The notes beneath the pieces are model-generated. The model was not told the origin of the DNA and did not search any database. It saw nothing but the letters and a program-made list of their open reading frames with translations. Of a stretch of 64,000 nucleotides of DNA, positions 52,921 to 61,339 are shown one piece after another. The translations under genes and the position numbers were made by a program. How positions within the stretch are numbered: position 1 is the stretch's first letter; every line of letters starts with the position of its first letter. Source of the stretch: Natronobiforma cellulositropha (lineage in GTDB: Archaea > Halobacteriota > Halobacteria > Halobacteriales > Natrialbaceae); assembly GCF_025629245.1 (NCBI RefSeq), contig NZ_JANZXN010000015.1, positions 62,001 through 126,000 of the forward strand. The letters are read 5' to 3'.

Positions 52921-53859
52921 ATGGGCGACAGATCAGCGCGTGAACGCGACAGTGGCACCGGCGACCCCGCCCTCTCGAGGAGCGAAGGGATGGCGTGTGA
53001 GACGGGGAGACGAGTAGACAGGCGTTCACGCTCGCTCGTCACCGACGGTGGGTCCGACGCCGAGAGTGAAGAGTCGGCAGCCGACGAGCCAGCGGACGGC
53101 TCCGAGAGTGAGGCAGGTGACGACGAGAACGACGTGAGCGACGACGAGACGGACGAAGAAGCCGAGTCCGAATCCGAAGAAATGGACGAATCGGACGACG
53201 AGACGGACGACCAAGTCGAGTCCGAGCCGGACGAGACGGACGAGGAGGAGCGACCGACCGAAGACGACGACGCCGTCGGCGTCCACAGCGGCGACGCGGA
53301 GGCCGCCTACGAGAGCGACGATACCTCCGGCGTCCTCCACCTCGACCTCGACGGTCTCGCGCTCGACCTCCTCGGACTCGAGGTGAACTTGAACGAGGTC
53401 ACCCTCGACGTCTCGGCCCGCCCGGGTGAGAACAACCTCCTCGGCAACCTGCTCTCGGGAGTCACCGGCCTACTCGATGGTCTCGCGATGTCGCCGCTCG
53501 AGGCGCTCACCGATCGGCTGAGTGGCCTGAAAGACACCATCACGGACGCGCTCCCCGGGTCGCCGCTCGGGTGGGTCCGCTCGAAACTCGGCGGCTTCAG
53601 AGAGCGACTCCCCAGCCCGCTCGAGGGGCGGGAGGTAGGAGACGGCGAGGAGTCCGAAGGGGGCTTCATCTCGTCGATTACGAGTTCCGTCCGGGGTGCG
53701 CTCGGACGCGTCGTCTCGGCGCTGCCGCTCGAGGACGTCATCGCCGTGGTCGTCCGCGCGGCCGTGCGCGGCCTGGTCCGCGGTGCGAGTGAGGTGACTG
53801 AGGAGGAGGAAGCGCAGCCAGAACCGGATGCGGCGCAGTCTGCGGAGGCACAATCATGA
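52921..53859 (+). CDS. Acidic protein with LDLLGL/GNLLGNLL motif, first gene of acidic operon
   Basis: 312 residues. Residues 40-135 are Glu/Asp/Ser-rich and disordered. Residues 137-187 read GVLHLDLDGLALDLLGLEVN, then TLDVSARPGENNLLGNLLSG and VTGLLDGL. I recall this motif from bacterial proteins of unknown function (LDLLGLxV...PGxGNLLGNLLC...LLDG). Amphipathic helices follow, ending in a Glu tail. It has no signal peptide. Its last four bases overlap the next gene (ATGA). The ATG 52921 is preferred over the GTG at 52900. Confidence 0.7.
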   Translation: MGDRSARERDSGTGDPALSRSEGMACETGRRVDRRSRSLVTDGGSDAESEESAADEPADGSESEAGDDENDVSDDETDEEAESESEEMDESDDETDDQVESEPDETDEEERPTEDDDAVGVHSGDAEAAYESDDTSGVLHLDLDGLALDLLGLEVNLNEVTLDVSARPGENNLLGNLLSGVTGLLDGLAMSPLEALTDRLSGLKDTITDALPGSPLGWVRSKLGGFRERLPSPLEGREVGDGEESEGGFISSITSSVRGALGRVVSALPLEDVIAVVVRAAVRGLVRGASEVTEEEEAQPEPDAAQSAEAQS

Positions 53860-54326
53860 GTGACGAGACACTACTCCAGCGAATCGATTACGAGGAAGTC
53901 GTCGAGAAAGTCGACGTCGACGAGTTGCTCGAGGGTACCGCGTGGGAAGGAGAGATCGATACCGACGAGAACCTCGGTGCGGCAATCGGTGGTCTCGTCG
54001 GCGCGTTCGTCGGTCGGAAGGTCGGCGAAGCGATCGGCAAGTCGATCGGTGAGGCGCTGGTCGAGGAACTGCTCGGTGAGGACGAAGCGGACGAAGACGA
54101 CGAGGAAGACGAAGAGAGCGAGGCCGAAGACGACGAGGAAGACGACGAGAGCGAGACCGAAGACGAGACGGACGAAGAGACGAGCGACGAGGGCGAGGAA
54201 GACGACGCGGAGACGAGCGACGACGGTGAAGAAAGCGATGCTGAGGCGAGCGACGAGAGTGAGGGAGAAGAAGCGGAAGCGAGCGGTGACGAGGAGGAGT
54301 CGTCCGAGGACAGTGATTCCGAGTGA
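53856..54326 (+). CDS. Glycine-zipper acidic protein, second gene of acidic operon
   Basis: 156 residues. After a helical start (LLQRIDYEEVVEKVDVDELL), residues 40-66 form a glycine zipper, GAAIGGLVGAFVGRKVGEAI and GKSIGEAL, of a type that packs helices in membranes or oligomers. From residue 75 to the end nearly every residue is Asp, Glu, Ser or Ala. Translationally coupled to the gene before. No family recognised. Confidence 0.65.
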   Translation: MSDETLLQRIDYEEVVEKVDVDELLEGTAWEGEIDTDENLGAAIGGLVGAFVGRKVGEAIGKSIGEALVEELLGEDEADEDDEEDEESEAEDDEEDDESETEDETDEETSDEGEEDDAETSDDGEESDAEASDESEGEEAEASGDEEESSEDSDSE

Positions 54327-54356
54327 GCACGACAGCGTCCTCCCGACCGACCCGAG

Positions 54357-55217
54357 GTGAGTACCGTGGCTGAAGAGGCTGTCGAGGAACTCTCGAGTCT
54401 GGTGCTCGAGGAAGCCACAGACCAGATCGACGCCGAGGCGCTCCTCGACGGCGGGTCGCTCGAGGAGCACATCTCGGCCGAGCGCGTCGGCGCAGCGGTC
54501 GGTGCGGAACTCGGCGAGCGAATCGGGCGCGAACTCGGGGAGACCATCGGACGCAGCGTCCACGAGTCGCTCGCGGCGGGTGTCGAACGCGGCGCCTCCA
54601 TCGGCGAACTGGCGACCGAGGTCAAGGAGGCCGTCGTCGACGCCCTGCGGACGGTGACGGGGACCGACGAGGACGATGGTGACGGTCTCGCCTCGAGCGC
54701 TCGCGAGGCCGCCGACGAGGGCCGCGAACGAGTCGAGGACGTTACACCGGACCTGAGCGAGGAGGGAGACGACGACGGTGACGGTCTCGCCTCGAGCGCC
54801 CGCGAAGCCGCCGCGGAAGGCCGCGAGCGAGTCGAGGACGTCACGCCTGATCTGAAAGACGGCGAAGCGGAGGAGACGGTGAGCGACGAGGAAGACGAGG
54901 AGACGGCGAGCGAGGACGAAGAAGACGCCCCCTCGCTCCCCGACGCCGACGACCTCGGAGAGTTCCGTCGAGAGACCCTCTCGGAGTTTCTCGAACTCCT
55001 CTCCTATCGCGACCTGCAGTCGATTGCGAAGGACCTCGACGTTCGTGCAAACCTCACCCGCGAGGAGATGACCGAAGCGATTCTCGAGACGGTAGCCGAC
55101 GACGCCGGCAGCGGCGACGGAACAGACGGCGAGAGCGCGGCGGCGGAAGAATCCGACGACGAAGCGGGCGCAGACGCCAGCAACGAACACGAAACCGAAC
55201 GTGGTGAGACGGCGTGA
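54357..55217 (+). CDS. Glycine-zipper acidic protein with internal repeat, third gene
   Basis: 286 residues from a GTG start. Residues 44-80 form a second glycine-spaced helix pair (VGAAVGAELGERIGRELGET). A 28-residue unit, DDGDGLASSAREAADEGRER plus VEDVTPDL, occurs at 106-133 and 139-166, looking like amphipathic helices. After an acidic stretch, residues 199-247 form a small helical domain (GEFRRETLSEFLELLSYRDL, LDVRANLTREEMTEAILETV) resembling SAP or Rho-N folds. Three bases separate it from the next gene. Confidence 0.65.
   Translation: MSTVAEEAVEELSSLVLEEATDQIDAEALLDGGSLEEHISAERVGAAVGAELGERIGRELGETIGRSVHESLAAGVERGASIGELATEVKEAVVDALRTVTGTDEDDGDGLASSAREAADEGRERVEDVTPDLSEEGDDDGDGLASSAREAAAEGRERVEDVTPDLKDGEAEETVSDEEDEETASEDEEDAPSLPDADDLGEFRRETLSEFLELLSYRDLQSIAKDLDVRANLTREEMTEAILETVADDAGSGDGTDGESAAAEESDDEAGADASNEHETERGETA
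54672..54854 (+). repeat. Internal tandem duplication in the third acidic-operon gene
   Basis: Two copies of an 84-bp unit at 54672-54755 and 54771-54854 encode nearly the same 28 residues; DNA copies differ at silent sites, so the duplication is not recent. Confidence 0.85.
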
Positions 55218-55220
55218 GCG

Positions 55221-56093
55221 ATGAGTGACGACCTCTCGGAACGGCTCACCGACCTCCTCGACGCCGCGGAGGCGGCCCTCGAGTCGGACGACGACGAAGC
55301 CCTCCTCGAGACGGCCGAAGAGGCGTCTTCGGTGCTCGAGGATGGACCCACCGAGGAGGTGCTCTCGGCGCTCGGCTTCGAGACGGGTGCCGACGGCCCG
55401 GGATCGATCCCCGAAGCCGTCCTGACCGGCGAGCGAGAGTCGGTTTCCGCGCTCAACGCGCTCGTCAAACTCGAGCGGCTGGCGGGCGGCGAAGAGCCGT
55501 CTTCGGACGCACGCTCCGCACTCGATGCGGCGCTCGAGGCACGAGCGCCAGCGGGTACTGCCGTCGACGAATCCGACGACGGAGCGAGCGACGAGAGCGA
55601 GGAGAGTACGGATGAGGGCGACGAAGAGAGTGCAGACGAGGGCGACGAAGAGAGTGCGGACGAGGGCGACGGAGAGGGTGCAGGTGAAGGCGACGAAGGG
55701 AGTGCGGATGACGAGAGCGAAGACGGAGAGCGCCGGGGAGACACGGACGGTGACGAGACGGTGACCGACCGCGTCGGTGAGACGCTCGAGGGTATCACTG
55801 AGGGAGTGGACGACGAGTCGCCGCTCGCGGACGCGGTCTCGGAGCGACTCGGTGCGTTCGGTGACGACCTCGAGGGACTTCGCGGGACGCTCGAGGGGGC
55901 GCTGGGGGACGACTCGAGCGAGGAACCGGGCGGCGAAGGTGAGACGGACGACGAGGACGACCCGCTGTTCGACTCGTTCGGTTCGTCGGAGTCGGCGAAG
56001 GGGACGATGTATTCGACGGTGGCTCCGCCGCCGTCAGAGCGTGCGGACATGCGCACGTCGACGCGTCACTCGACGATGCCGGACCGGAAGTGA
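55221..56093 (+). CDS. Acidic repeat protein, fourth gene of acidic operon
   Basis: 290 residues. The helical N-terminal domain (LSERLTDLLDAAEAALESDD, EEVLSALGFETGADGPGSIP, ALNALVKLERLAGGEEPSSD) is followed by repeats of DEGDEESA (about 131-160), a DRVGETLEGITEGV helix, and a non-acidic tail, GTMYSTVAPPPSERADMRTS plus TRHSTMPDRK, that is unlike the rest and looks like a conserved terminal peptide. Three bases after the previous stop. Function unknown. Confidence 0.65.
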   Translation: MSDDLSERLTDLLDAAEAALESDDDEALLETAEEASSVLEDGPTEEVLSALGFETGADGPGSIPEAVLTGERESVSALNALVKLERLAGGEEPSSDARSALDAALEARAPAGTAVDESDDGASDESEESTDEGDEESADEGDEESADEGDGEGAGEGDEGSADDESEDGERRGDTDGDETVTDRVGETLEGITEGVDDESPLADAVSERLGAFGDDLEGLRGTLEGALGDDSSEEPGGEGETDDEDDPLFDSFGSSESAKGTMYSTVAPPPSERADMRTSTRHSTMPDRK

Positions 56094-56190
56094 CGAGTCG
56101 GCCCGCAGTGCGGTAGCCGGATCGCTCGAGCCACTGGGCGGCGTTGTGACGACGGTCACGGCTCGCCGACGGCCGATTCGACCAGCAGTG

Positions 56191-56196
56191 TTTAGC
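56191..56196 (+). promoter_or_regulatory. TATA box of the small membrane protein gene
   Basis: TTTAGC, 23-28 nt before the ATG at 56219, separating this gene from the acidic operon. Confidence 0.5.
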
Positions 56197-56218
56197 GCCC
56201 GCCCGACCAGTGTTGCGT

Positions 56219-56434
56219 ATGGACCAGCAGCGGTTCGTCACGCTCGCACTCCTGGCGTTCGGGCTCGTGGTCGCGAGTTTCGTCCTCCTTGGGACGACTC
56301 GCATCGTCGTCGGCTACCGGGAGGCCCAGCTCGTCTCCGCGCCGGTCGGCGTCGTCGGCTTCTCGCTGCTCGTCTCCCTCTCTGTCCGGGCGACGCTCGC
56401 GAAAGTCGGTCTCTGGCCGATCGACTCCTCGTGA
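56219..56434 (+). CDS. Small two-helix membrane protein
   Basis: 71 residues: MDQQRFVTLALLAFGLVVAS begins the first helix (6-26), IVVGYREAQLVSAPVGVVGF leads into the second (about 40-57), ending KVGLWPIDSS. No motif beyond the helices and no named family recalled. The TATA spacing and local codon bias support expression. It lies 64 bp before hisD. Confidence 0.65.
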   Translation: MDQQRFVTLALLAFGLVVASFVLLGTTRIVVGYREAQLVSAPVGVVGFSLLVSLSVRATLAKVGLWPIDSS

Positions 56435-56498
56435 GCACACTCGAGCGACGACCGGCCGAAGGGAAACCGTTTTTCACCGGCCCTGCGAACGCTCGTCT

Positions 56499-57785
56499 AT
56501 GACTATCGACGTGAGGGACCTCGCTGATCTCGGCCCGGCGGACCGCGCGGCACTCTTCGAGCGCGACGCCGGTGTCGAGGCGGTCTCCGAAGACGTTCGC
56601 GGGATCGTCGAGCGCGTCCGCGAGGAGGGTGACGTCGCCGTCCGCGAGTTCACGAGCGAGTTCGACGGTGTCGAGGTCGGCAACCTCGAGATCACCGACG
56701 ACGCCGAGCGCGCGCTCGAGCGGATCGACGACGACGTTCGCGAAGCGATCGAGACGGCCGTGGCGAACGTCCGTGCGTTCCACGAGGCACAGGTGCCGGA
56801 AGACTGGCGACGCGAGTTCGCCGACGGCCGAGAACTCGGCCGCCGCTTTCGCCCGCTCGAGCGCGTCGGCGTCTACGTTCCCGGCGGCACGGCGGCCTAC
56901 CCCTCGAGTGCGATCATGGGTGTCGTTCCGGCGGTCGTCGCGGGCGTCGAACACGTCGTGGTCGTGACGCCGCCAGCCGAGGAGATCAACCCCGTCACGC
57001 TCGCGGCGGTTCACCTCGCCGGGGCGGACGCCGTCTACCGCGTCGGCGGCGCACAGGCCATCGGTGCGCTCGCCTACGGCACCGAGTCGCTCCCGCGCGT
57101 GCAGAAGATCGTCGGTCCCGGAAACAAGTGGGTCGCCGCGGCCAAAGGTGTGGTCCGCGGCGACGTCGAGATCGACTTCATCGCCGGGCCGAGTGAGATC
57201 GTCGTGGTCGCAGACGAGACGGCCGACCCGGCGTTCGTCGCGGCGGACCTGCTCGCACAGGCCGAACACGACCCGAACTCGCCGGTCGTCGCGGTGACCG
57301 ACGATGCGGACACTGCGGACGCGATCGCGACGGCCGTCGAGTCGGGCCTCGAGTCGTGTTCGCGCGCAGAGATCGCCCGCGAAGCACTCGCGAACGACGC
57401 CAGCGGCGTCTTTCTCGCCCGCTCGATGAGCGAGGCGATCCTCTTCACCGAGTCGTTCGCCCCCGAACACCTCACCATCGTCGCCGACGACGACGAGGCG
57501 ATCCTCGAGCGGATCGACAGCGCTGGAAGCGTCTTCCTGGGACCCCAGACCCCCGTCGCCGCGGGTGATTACGCCTCCGGGACGAACCACGTCCTGCCGA
57601 CGAACGGCCGCGCACGCGTCACCGGTGGTCTCTCCGTCGAGACCTTCCTCCGGGCGACGACCGTCCAGCGCCTCTCGAGTGAGGGACTCGACTCGCTGGC
57701 CGACACCGTCACGACCCTCGCCGAAGCAGAGGGGCTCGACGCCCACGCCGAGAGCGTCCGGGTTCGAACGGAGCGCGAGGAGTGA
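56499..57785 (+). CDS. hisD: Histidinol dehydrogenase
   Basis: A 428-residue HisD catalysing the last two steps of histidine synthesis (histidinol to histidine, NAD and zinc dependent). Landmarks are PLERVGVYVPGGTAAYPSSA, GVHRVGGAQAIGALAYGT-type YRVGGAQAIGALAYGTES, KIVGPGNKWVAAAK, IDFIAGPSEIVVVADE and the metal-site region SFAPEHLTIV. Full family length. A T-rich GTTTTTC at 56469-56475 is 24-30 nt upstream. No other his gene is nearby. Confidence 0.95.
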   Translation: MTIDVRDLADLGPADRAALFERDAGVEAVSEDVRGIVERVREEGDVAVREFTSEFDGVEVGNLEITDDAERALERIDDDVREAIETAVANVRAFHEAQVPEDWRREFADGRELGRRFRPLERVGVYVPGGTAAYPSSAIMGVVPAVVAGVEHVVVVTPPAEEINPVTLAAVHLAGADAVYRVGGAQAIGALAYGTESLPRVQKIVGPGNKWVAAAKGVVRGDVEIDFIAGPSEIVVVADETADPAFVAADLLAQAEHDPNSPVVAVTDDADTADAIATAVESGLESCSRAEIAREALANDASGVFLARSMSEAILFTESFAPEHLTIVADDDEAILERIDSAGSVFLGPQTPVAAGDYASGTNHVLPTNGRARVTGGLSVETFLRATTVQRLSSEGLDSLADTVTTLAEAEGLDAHAESVRVRTEREE

Positions 57786-57845
57786 CGCTCGAGCGCTCGG
57801 GGAATCGGCGTCACAGTTAACATCGTTGCGACGAAACGAGAGAGT

Positions 57846-58214
57846 ATGAGCACCGACAGCATGGAGGGCGGCGAGACGCGCCCCCGTATCGAGGTCACCG
57901 AGGCGGCCGCCGACCAGGCGCTCTCGTTACTCAGAGAGGAGGGTCTCGACACCGGCGAAGCGGGCCTGCGGATGTTCGTCCAGCAGGGTGGCTGTGCGGG
58001 TCTCTCCTACGGGATGCGCTTCGACACCGAACCCGAAGCGGACGACACGGTGTACGAACACCACGACCTGCGGGTCTTCGTCGACCCGGCGAGCCTGAAG
58101 TACATCGAAGGCAGCGTCCTCGACTACGAGAGCGGTCTCCAGGCCGAGGGCTTCCACGTCGAGAACCCGAACGTCGTCAGCGAGTGCGGCTGTGGCGAGT
58201 CGTTCCGGACCTGA
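57846..58214 (+). CDS. HesB/IscA-type iron-sulfur assembly protein
   Basis: A 122-residue A-type Fe-S carrier with all three cysteines: GGCAGLSYGMRFD and the C-terminal SECGCGESF. It receives and passes Fe-S clusters to target enzymes. The 12 N-terminal residues are variable; ATG 57846 is the only good start. It follows hisD by 60 bp on the same strand. Confidence 0.93.
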   Translation: MSTDSMEGGETRPRIEVTEAAADQALSLLREEGLDTGEAGLRMFVQQGGCAGLSYGMRFDTEPEADDTVYEHHDLRVFVDPASLKYIEGSVLDYESGLQAEGFHVENPNVVSECGCGESFRT

Positions 58215-58232
58215 TACCGACTGTTCTCCGTC

Positions 58233-58892
58233 TCACGCGCGCTCTCGCGTCGAGACCGCCAGGCCGTTGCCGACCGGCACGAGTACGGTGTGAAAGTCCT
58301 CGTCCGCCCGCACGCGCTCGAGGTAGGCCGCGATGCCCTCCGTGTTCGCGTCGTCGGGGAGCGACGCGCCGGAGTCGACGTACGCGAGCAGGTCGGTCAT
58401 CGAGACCGGGCCGCCCATCACGTTGTCGGCGACGACGACGCCGCCGACGGGGACCTTCTCGCGGACCGCCTCGAACGCGTCGGCGTAGCGGGTCTTCTGG
58501 TGGTCGATGAGGACCACGTCGAACGGGCCGTCGTGGCGGTCGATCGCTTCCATCGCGTCGCCGTGTTCGAACGTCGCGCGGTCCGCGAGATCGGCTGACT
58601 CGAGGAATCGTCGCCCCTGCTCGAGTTCGTCGCGGTCGAACTCCGTGAGGACGATTTCGGCCCGCTCGCTGCCGGCGAGGAACCAGCTCGCGGAGTAGCC
58701 GAAGCCGGAGCCGAACTCGAAGATGCGTTCTGCGCGCGTCGCCGCGGCGAGCGACCGGAGAACGCCGCCCGCACCGGGACCGATGATCGGGAAGTCGTGT
58801 TCGGCCGCGAACGCGGCCATCCGTTCCTGTAGCTCGTCGTGGTCGGGTCCGACCGCGCGAACGTAGCGCTCGACCTCCTCGGTAGGTGCCAT
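58233..58892 (-). CDS. Class I SAM-dependent O-methyltransferase
   Basis: A 219-residue protein of the catechol-O-methyltransferase-like family: IFEFGSGFGYSASWFL (SAM loop), VLTEFDRDELEQGRRFLE, FDVVLIDHQKTRYADAFEAV (metal-binding Asp-His) and GGVVVADNVMGGPVSM. It methylates a hydroxyl on an unknown substrate, with Mg. It converges with the HesB-like gene, 18 bp apart. Confidence 0.9.
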   Translation of the reverse strand: MAPTEEVERYVRAVGPDHDELQERMAAFAAEHDFPIIGPGAGGVLRSLAAATRAERIFEFGSGFGYSASWFLAGSERAEIVLTEFDRDELEQGRRFLESADLADRATFEHGDAMEAIDRHDGPFDVVLIDHQKTRYADAFEAVREKVPVGGVVVADNVMGGPVSMTDLLAYVDSGASLPDDANTEGIAAYLERVRADEDFHTVLVPVGNGLAVSTRERA

Positions 58893-58944
58893 AGCGGGGA
58901 GAGGGAGGCCCGCTACTTGTCTCTCACGACCGGGTCAGTCCGGG

Positions 58945-59145
58945 TCAGTCCTCGAGTTCGAACGCCACGGTGACCTCGGCCTGGTACTCTCGTTCGTCGA
59001 CGCTCGCGATTTCGACGCCGAGTTCGTCGACTTCGGCCCAGTAGACGTTCTGGAGGGTCGACTCGGCGCGGTCGATGGCGTCGTCTGCGGCGTCGTCGAA
59101 GCTCTCGGTGCTCGTGCCGATCAGGGTAATCTTCTTGAATACCAT
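58945..59145 (-). CDS. Dodecin
   Basis: A 66-residue flavin-storage protein: [20 protein letters not shown], then [20 protein letters not shown] (the Trp stacks on flavin) and [11 protein letters not shown]. Twelve copies form a shell that holds riboflavin or FMN in haloarchaea. ATG 59145 is chosen because the TATA element GTTTATA on the minus strand (59171-59177) is 26-32 nt upstream and homologs start MVFKKI. Confidence 0.93.
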   Translation of the reverse strand: MVFKKITLIGTSTESFDDAADDAIDRAESTLQNVYWAEVDELGVEIASVDEREYQAEVTVAFELED

Positions 59146-59170
59146 GTCATCGACTATCACTGTCTGTCAC

Positions 59171-59177
59171 TATAAAC
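59171..59177 (-). promoter_or_regulatory. TATA box of the dodecin gene
   Basis: Reads GTTTATA on the minus strand, 26-32 nt before the ATG at 59145. Confidence 0.6.
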
Positions 59178-59254
59178 GTAGGTCGTCCACTTTCGAGTCA
59201 GGGGCGTCTGCCGCGGCGTGAACGTTTTTGAGGATTCACCCTGTGTCACGGGAT

Positions 59255-60445
59255 ATGACCGGACCGACGCCGCCGGAGACCGACGAACTCACACCGCCGA
59301 CGCGGACACTGATGGGACCGGGACCGAGTGACGTGCATCCACGTGTGCTACGCGCGATGGCCACGCCGCTGGTCGGCCACCTCGACCCGTCGTTCATCGA
59401 GGTGATGAACGAGGTCCAGGACCTGCTGCGTTACACCTTCCGGACGGACAACGAGTGGACGATTCCCGTTTCAGGTACCGGCTCGGCGGCGATGGAGGCC
59501 GCTATCGCCAACGTCCTCGAGCCCGGCGAGACGATGCTCGTTCCGACGAACGGCTACTTCGGCGGACGCATGGCGGAGATGGCCCGTCGCGCTGGCGGCA
59601 CCGTCGTCACCGTCGACGCACCGTGGGGCGAGCCACTCGAGCCAGCGGCGGTCGAACGCGCCCTCGCCGAACACGACCCCGACGTGTTCGGATTCGTCCA
59701 CGCGGAGACGAGTACGGGCGTCCTCCAGCCCGACGTGCCTGCGCTCACCGAGGCGGCACACGGTCACGACGCGCTCGTGATCGCCGACACCGTCACCTCC
59801 ATCGGCGGCGTCGAACTCCGCGTCGACGAGTGGGGGATCGACGTCGCCTACGCCGGTGGACAGAAGTGTCTCTCCTGTCCGCCGGGAGCGAGTCCACTGA
59901 CGCTCTCGGAGGAGGCGATGGCGAAGGTGCTCGCCCGCGAGGACCCGGTCCGGTCGTGGTACCTCGACCTCTCGTTGCTCGAGGGCTACTGGGGGGAGGA
60001 GCGCTCGTATCACCACACGGCACCGGTCACGAACGTCTACGCGCTGCGCGAGGCGCTCAGGCTGGTCGCGAACGAGGGGATCGACGCGCGCTGGGCCCGC
60101 CACGAACGGCTGGCTGGCGCGCTGAAAGCCGGCGTCGAGGCGATGGGACTCGAGATGAACACCTCGAGCGAGTACAGGCTGGCGAGTCTGAACGCGGTTC
60201 GCGTCCCCGACGGGGTCGACGACGGAGCGGTCTGCGCTGCCCTGCTCGAGCGCTACGACCTCGAGATTGCGGGCGGACTCGGCGACCTCGCCGGTGACAT
60301 CTTCAGAATTGGGTGTATGGGTCACTCGGCGCGGCCGGAGAACGTGGTGTTCGTGGTGGCTGCGCTGGGTGACGTTCTCGAATCGATGGGTGCCGACGTC
60401 GACCCCGACGCGGGTGTCGGGGCGACGCGTGCAGCGTTACGCTGA
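59255..60445 (+). CDS. Class V aminotransferase (alanine-glyoxylate/serine-pyruvate type)
   Basis: A 396-residue PLP enzyme: MGPGPSDVHPRVLRAMATPL, PVSGTGSAAMEAAIANVL, FVHAETSTGVLQPDV, IADTVTSIGGVELRVDEW and the PLP lysine in AYAGGQKCLSCPPGASPL (Lys204). This matches the SgaA/AGXT group acting on serine, alanine and glyoxylate. With glyA and folD it would link glyoxylate, glycine and serine. The ATG 59255 is used. Its 3' end overlaps the convergent next gene by 9 nt. Confidence 0.92.
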   Translation: MTGPTPPETDELTPPTRTLMGPGPSDVHPRVLRAMATPLVGHLDPSFIEVMNEVQDLLRYTFRTDNEWTIPVSGTGSAAMEAAIANVLEPGETMLVPTNGYFGGRMAEMARRAGGTVVTVDAPWGEPLEPAAVERALAEHDPDVFGFVHAETSTGVLQPDVPALTEAAHGHDALVIADTVTSIGGVELRVDEWGIDVAYAGGQKCLSCPPGASPLTLSEEAMAKVLAREDPVRSWYLDLSLLEGYWGEERSYHHTAPVTNVYALREALRLVANEGIDARWARHERLAGALKAGVEAMGLEMNTSSEYRLASLNAVRVPDGVDDGAVCAALLERYDLEIAGGLGDLAGDIFRIGCMGHSARPENVVFVVAALGDVLESMGADVDPDAGVGATRAALR

Positions 60446-60757
60446 GGCTTTCGGTCCCGGCGGAGCGCGCTCGACCTGGTAGTCGTCGCCGTCGACGACG
60501 ATGATCGCCCACTCGTAGTCGGGGTCCTGGTACCGAAGCCGGTCCTCGAGTTCGTCTGCGTCTTCCGGTTGCGCGACGAAACAGTGGAACTCGCCCGACG
60601 GGGTGGAGAGTTCCGGTGTCTCGAGCACGGTGCTGACGTGGACTACTTTCCACTCCCGCTCGGCGCGAAAGTCCGGCCCGTTGCCTTCGACGGTGTATCC
60701 GAGCTCTGCGAAAATCGACCTGGCCTGCTCGACGAGTCGCATGTTAACAGGACCCAT
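60437..60757 (-). CDS. Conserved haloarchaeal protein (DUF7116-type)
   Basis: A 106-residue protein: MRLVEQARSIFAELGYTVEG, FRAEREWKVVHVSTVLETPE, HCFVAQPEDADELEDRLRYQ and YEWAIIVVDGDDYQVER. I recall it as a haloarchaeal family close to DUF7116; the function is unknown. Start 60757 (MGPVNM) is taken; 60742 is possible. Confidence 0.75.
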   Translation of the reverse strand: MGPVNMRLVEQARSIFAELGYTVEGNGPDFRAEREWKVVHVSTVLETPELSTPSGEFHCFVAQPEDADELEDRLRYQDPDYEWAIIVVDGDDYQVERAPPGPKASA

Positions 60758-60938
60758 TCAGTAACGTGTACGGTAGCGACTATGATAAGCCTTGTCATCC
60801 CACACAGTTCTGCCGCTGCTTACCAGACGTTCGGCCACCGGTTCCGCAGTATGGTAGTCGTCTGTATGCCCTATCCGAGTTCGGGGTGGTGGACGGACAC
60901 AAACACCCTGGATTGGTTCTCGAGTGGTGATTTTCGAC

Positions 60939-61178
60939 TCACTCGTGGGCTGCGTCCCACTCGGTGGCCTTCCGGAAGTTCCCACACCGGTTGCACTGAA
61001 TGCGCCCCATCGCGTCCATCGCGTTGTCGAAGCTCTCGCAGTTCGTACAGAACCAGCCGTAGCGGTCCGTCCGCTCGGGGGAGGCGTACGCCGCGAGAAA
61101 CGGTCCCTTCGAGCCACGGTCGCCCTCCGATCGAGAGACGTAGACCTCCGTGCCGTCCTCGGTCGACTTCGCGTTCAT
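60939..61178 (-). CDS. Small zinc-ribbon protein, DUF5816-like
   Basis: 79 residues. The core FLAAYASPERTDRYGWFCTN then CESFDNAMDAMGRIQCNRCG has CxxC...CxxC zinc ligands and ends FRKATEWDAAHE, as in the haloarchaeal family I recall as DUF5816. The function is unknown. The ATG 61178 precedes the conserved part; longer upstream frame is arginine-rich and unlikely. Confidence 0.82.
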   Translation of the reverse strand: MNAKSTEDGTEVYVSRSEGDRGSKGPFLAAYASPERTDRYGWFCTNCESFDNAMDAMGRIQCNRCGNFRKATEWDAAHE

Positions 61179-61307
61179 GGGCGTCCGTACTCGTTCTCGC
61201 CGTAAATGCGTATCTTCTCGTTCCACCTGGCGCGAGCGGAGAGCGCAGGTCTCGACGAGCCATCTCGCTCGAGCGTTCGCCGGCCGAATCACCGCAGAAA
61301 CTGAAAG

Positions 61308-61314
61308 GTTTACC
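61308..61314 (+). promoter_or_regulatory. TATA box of the UspA-like gene
   Basis: GTTTACC, 26-32 nt before ATG 61340. Confidence 0.5.
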
Positions 61315-61339
61315 CGCACCCGCCGCGTTCGCTTGCGTG

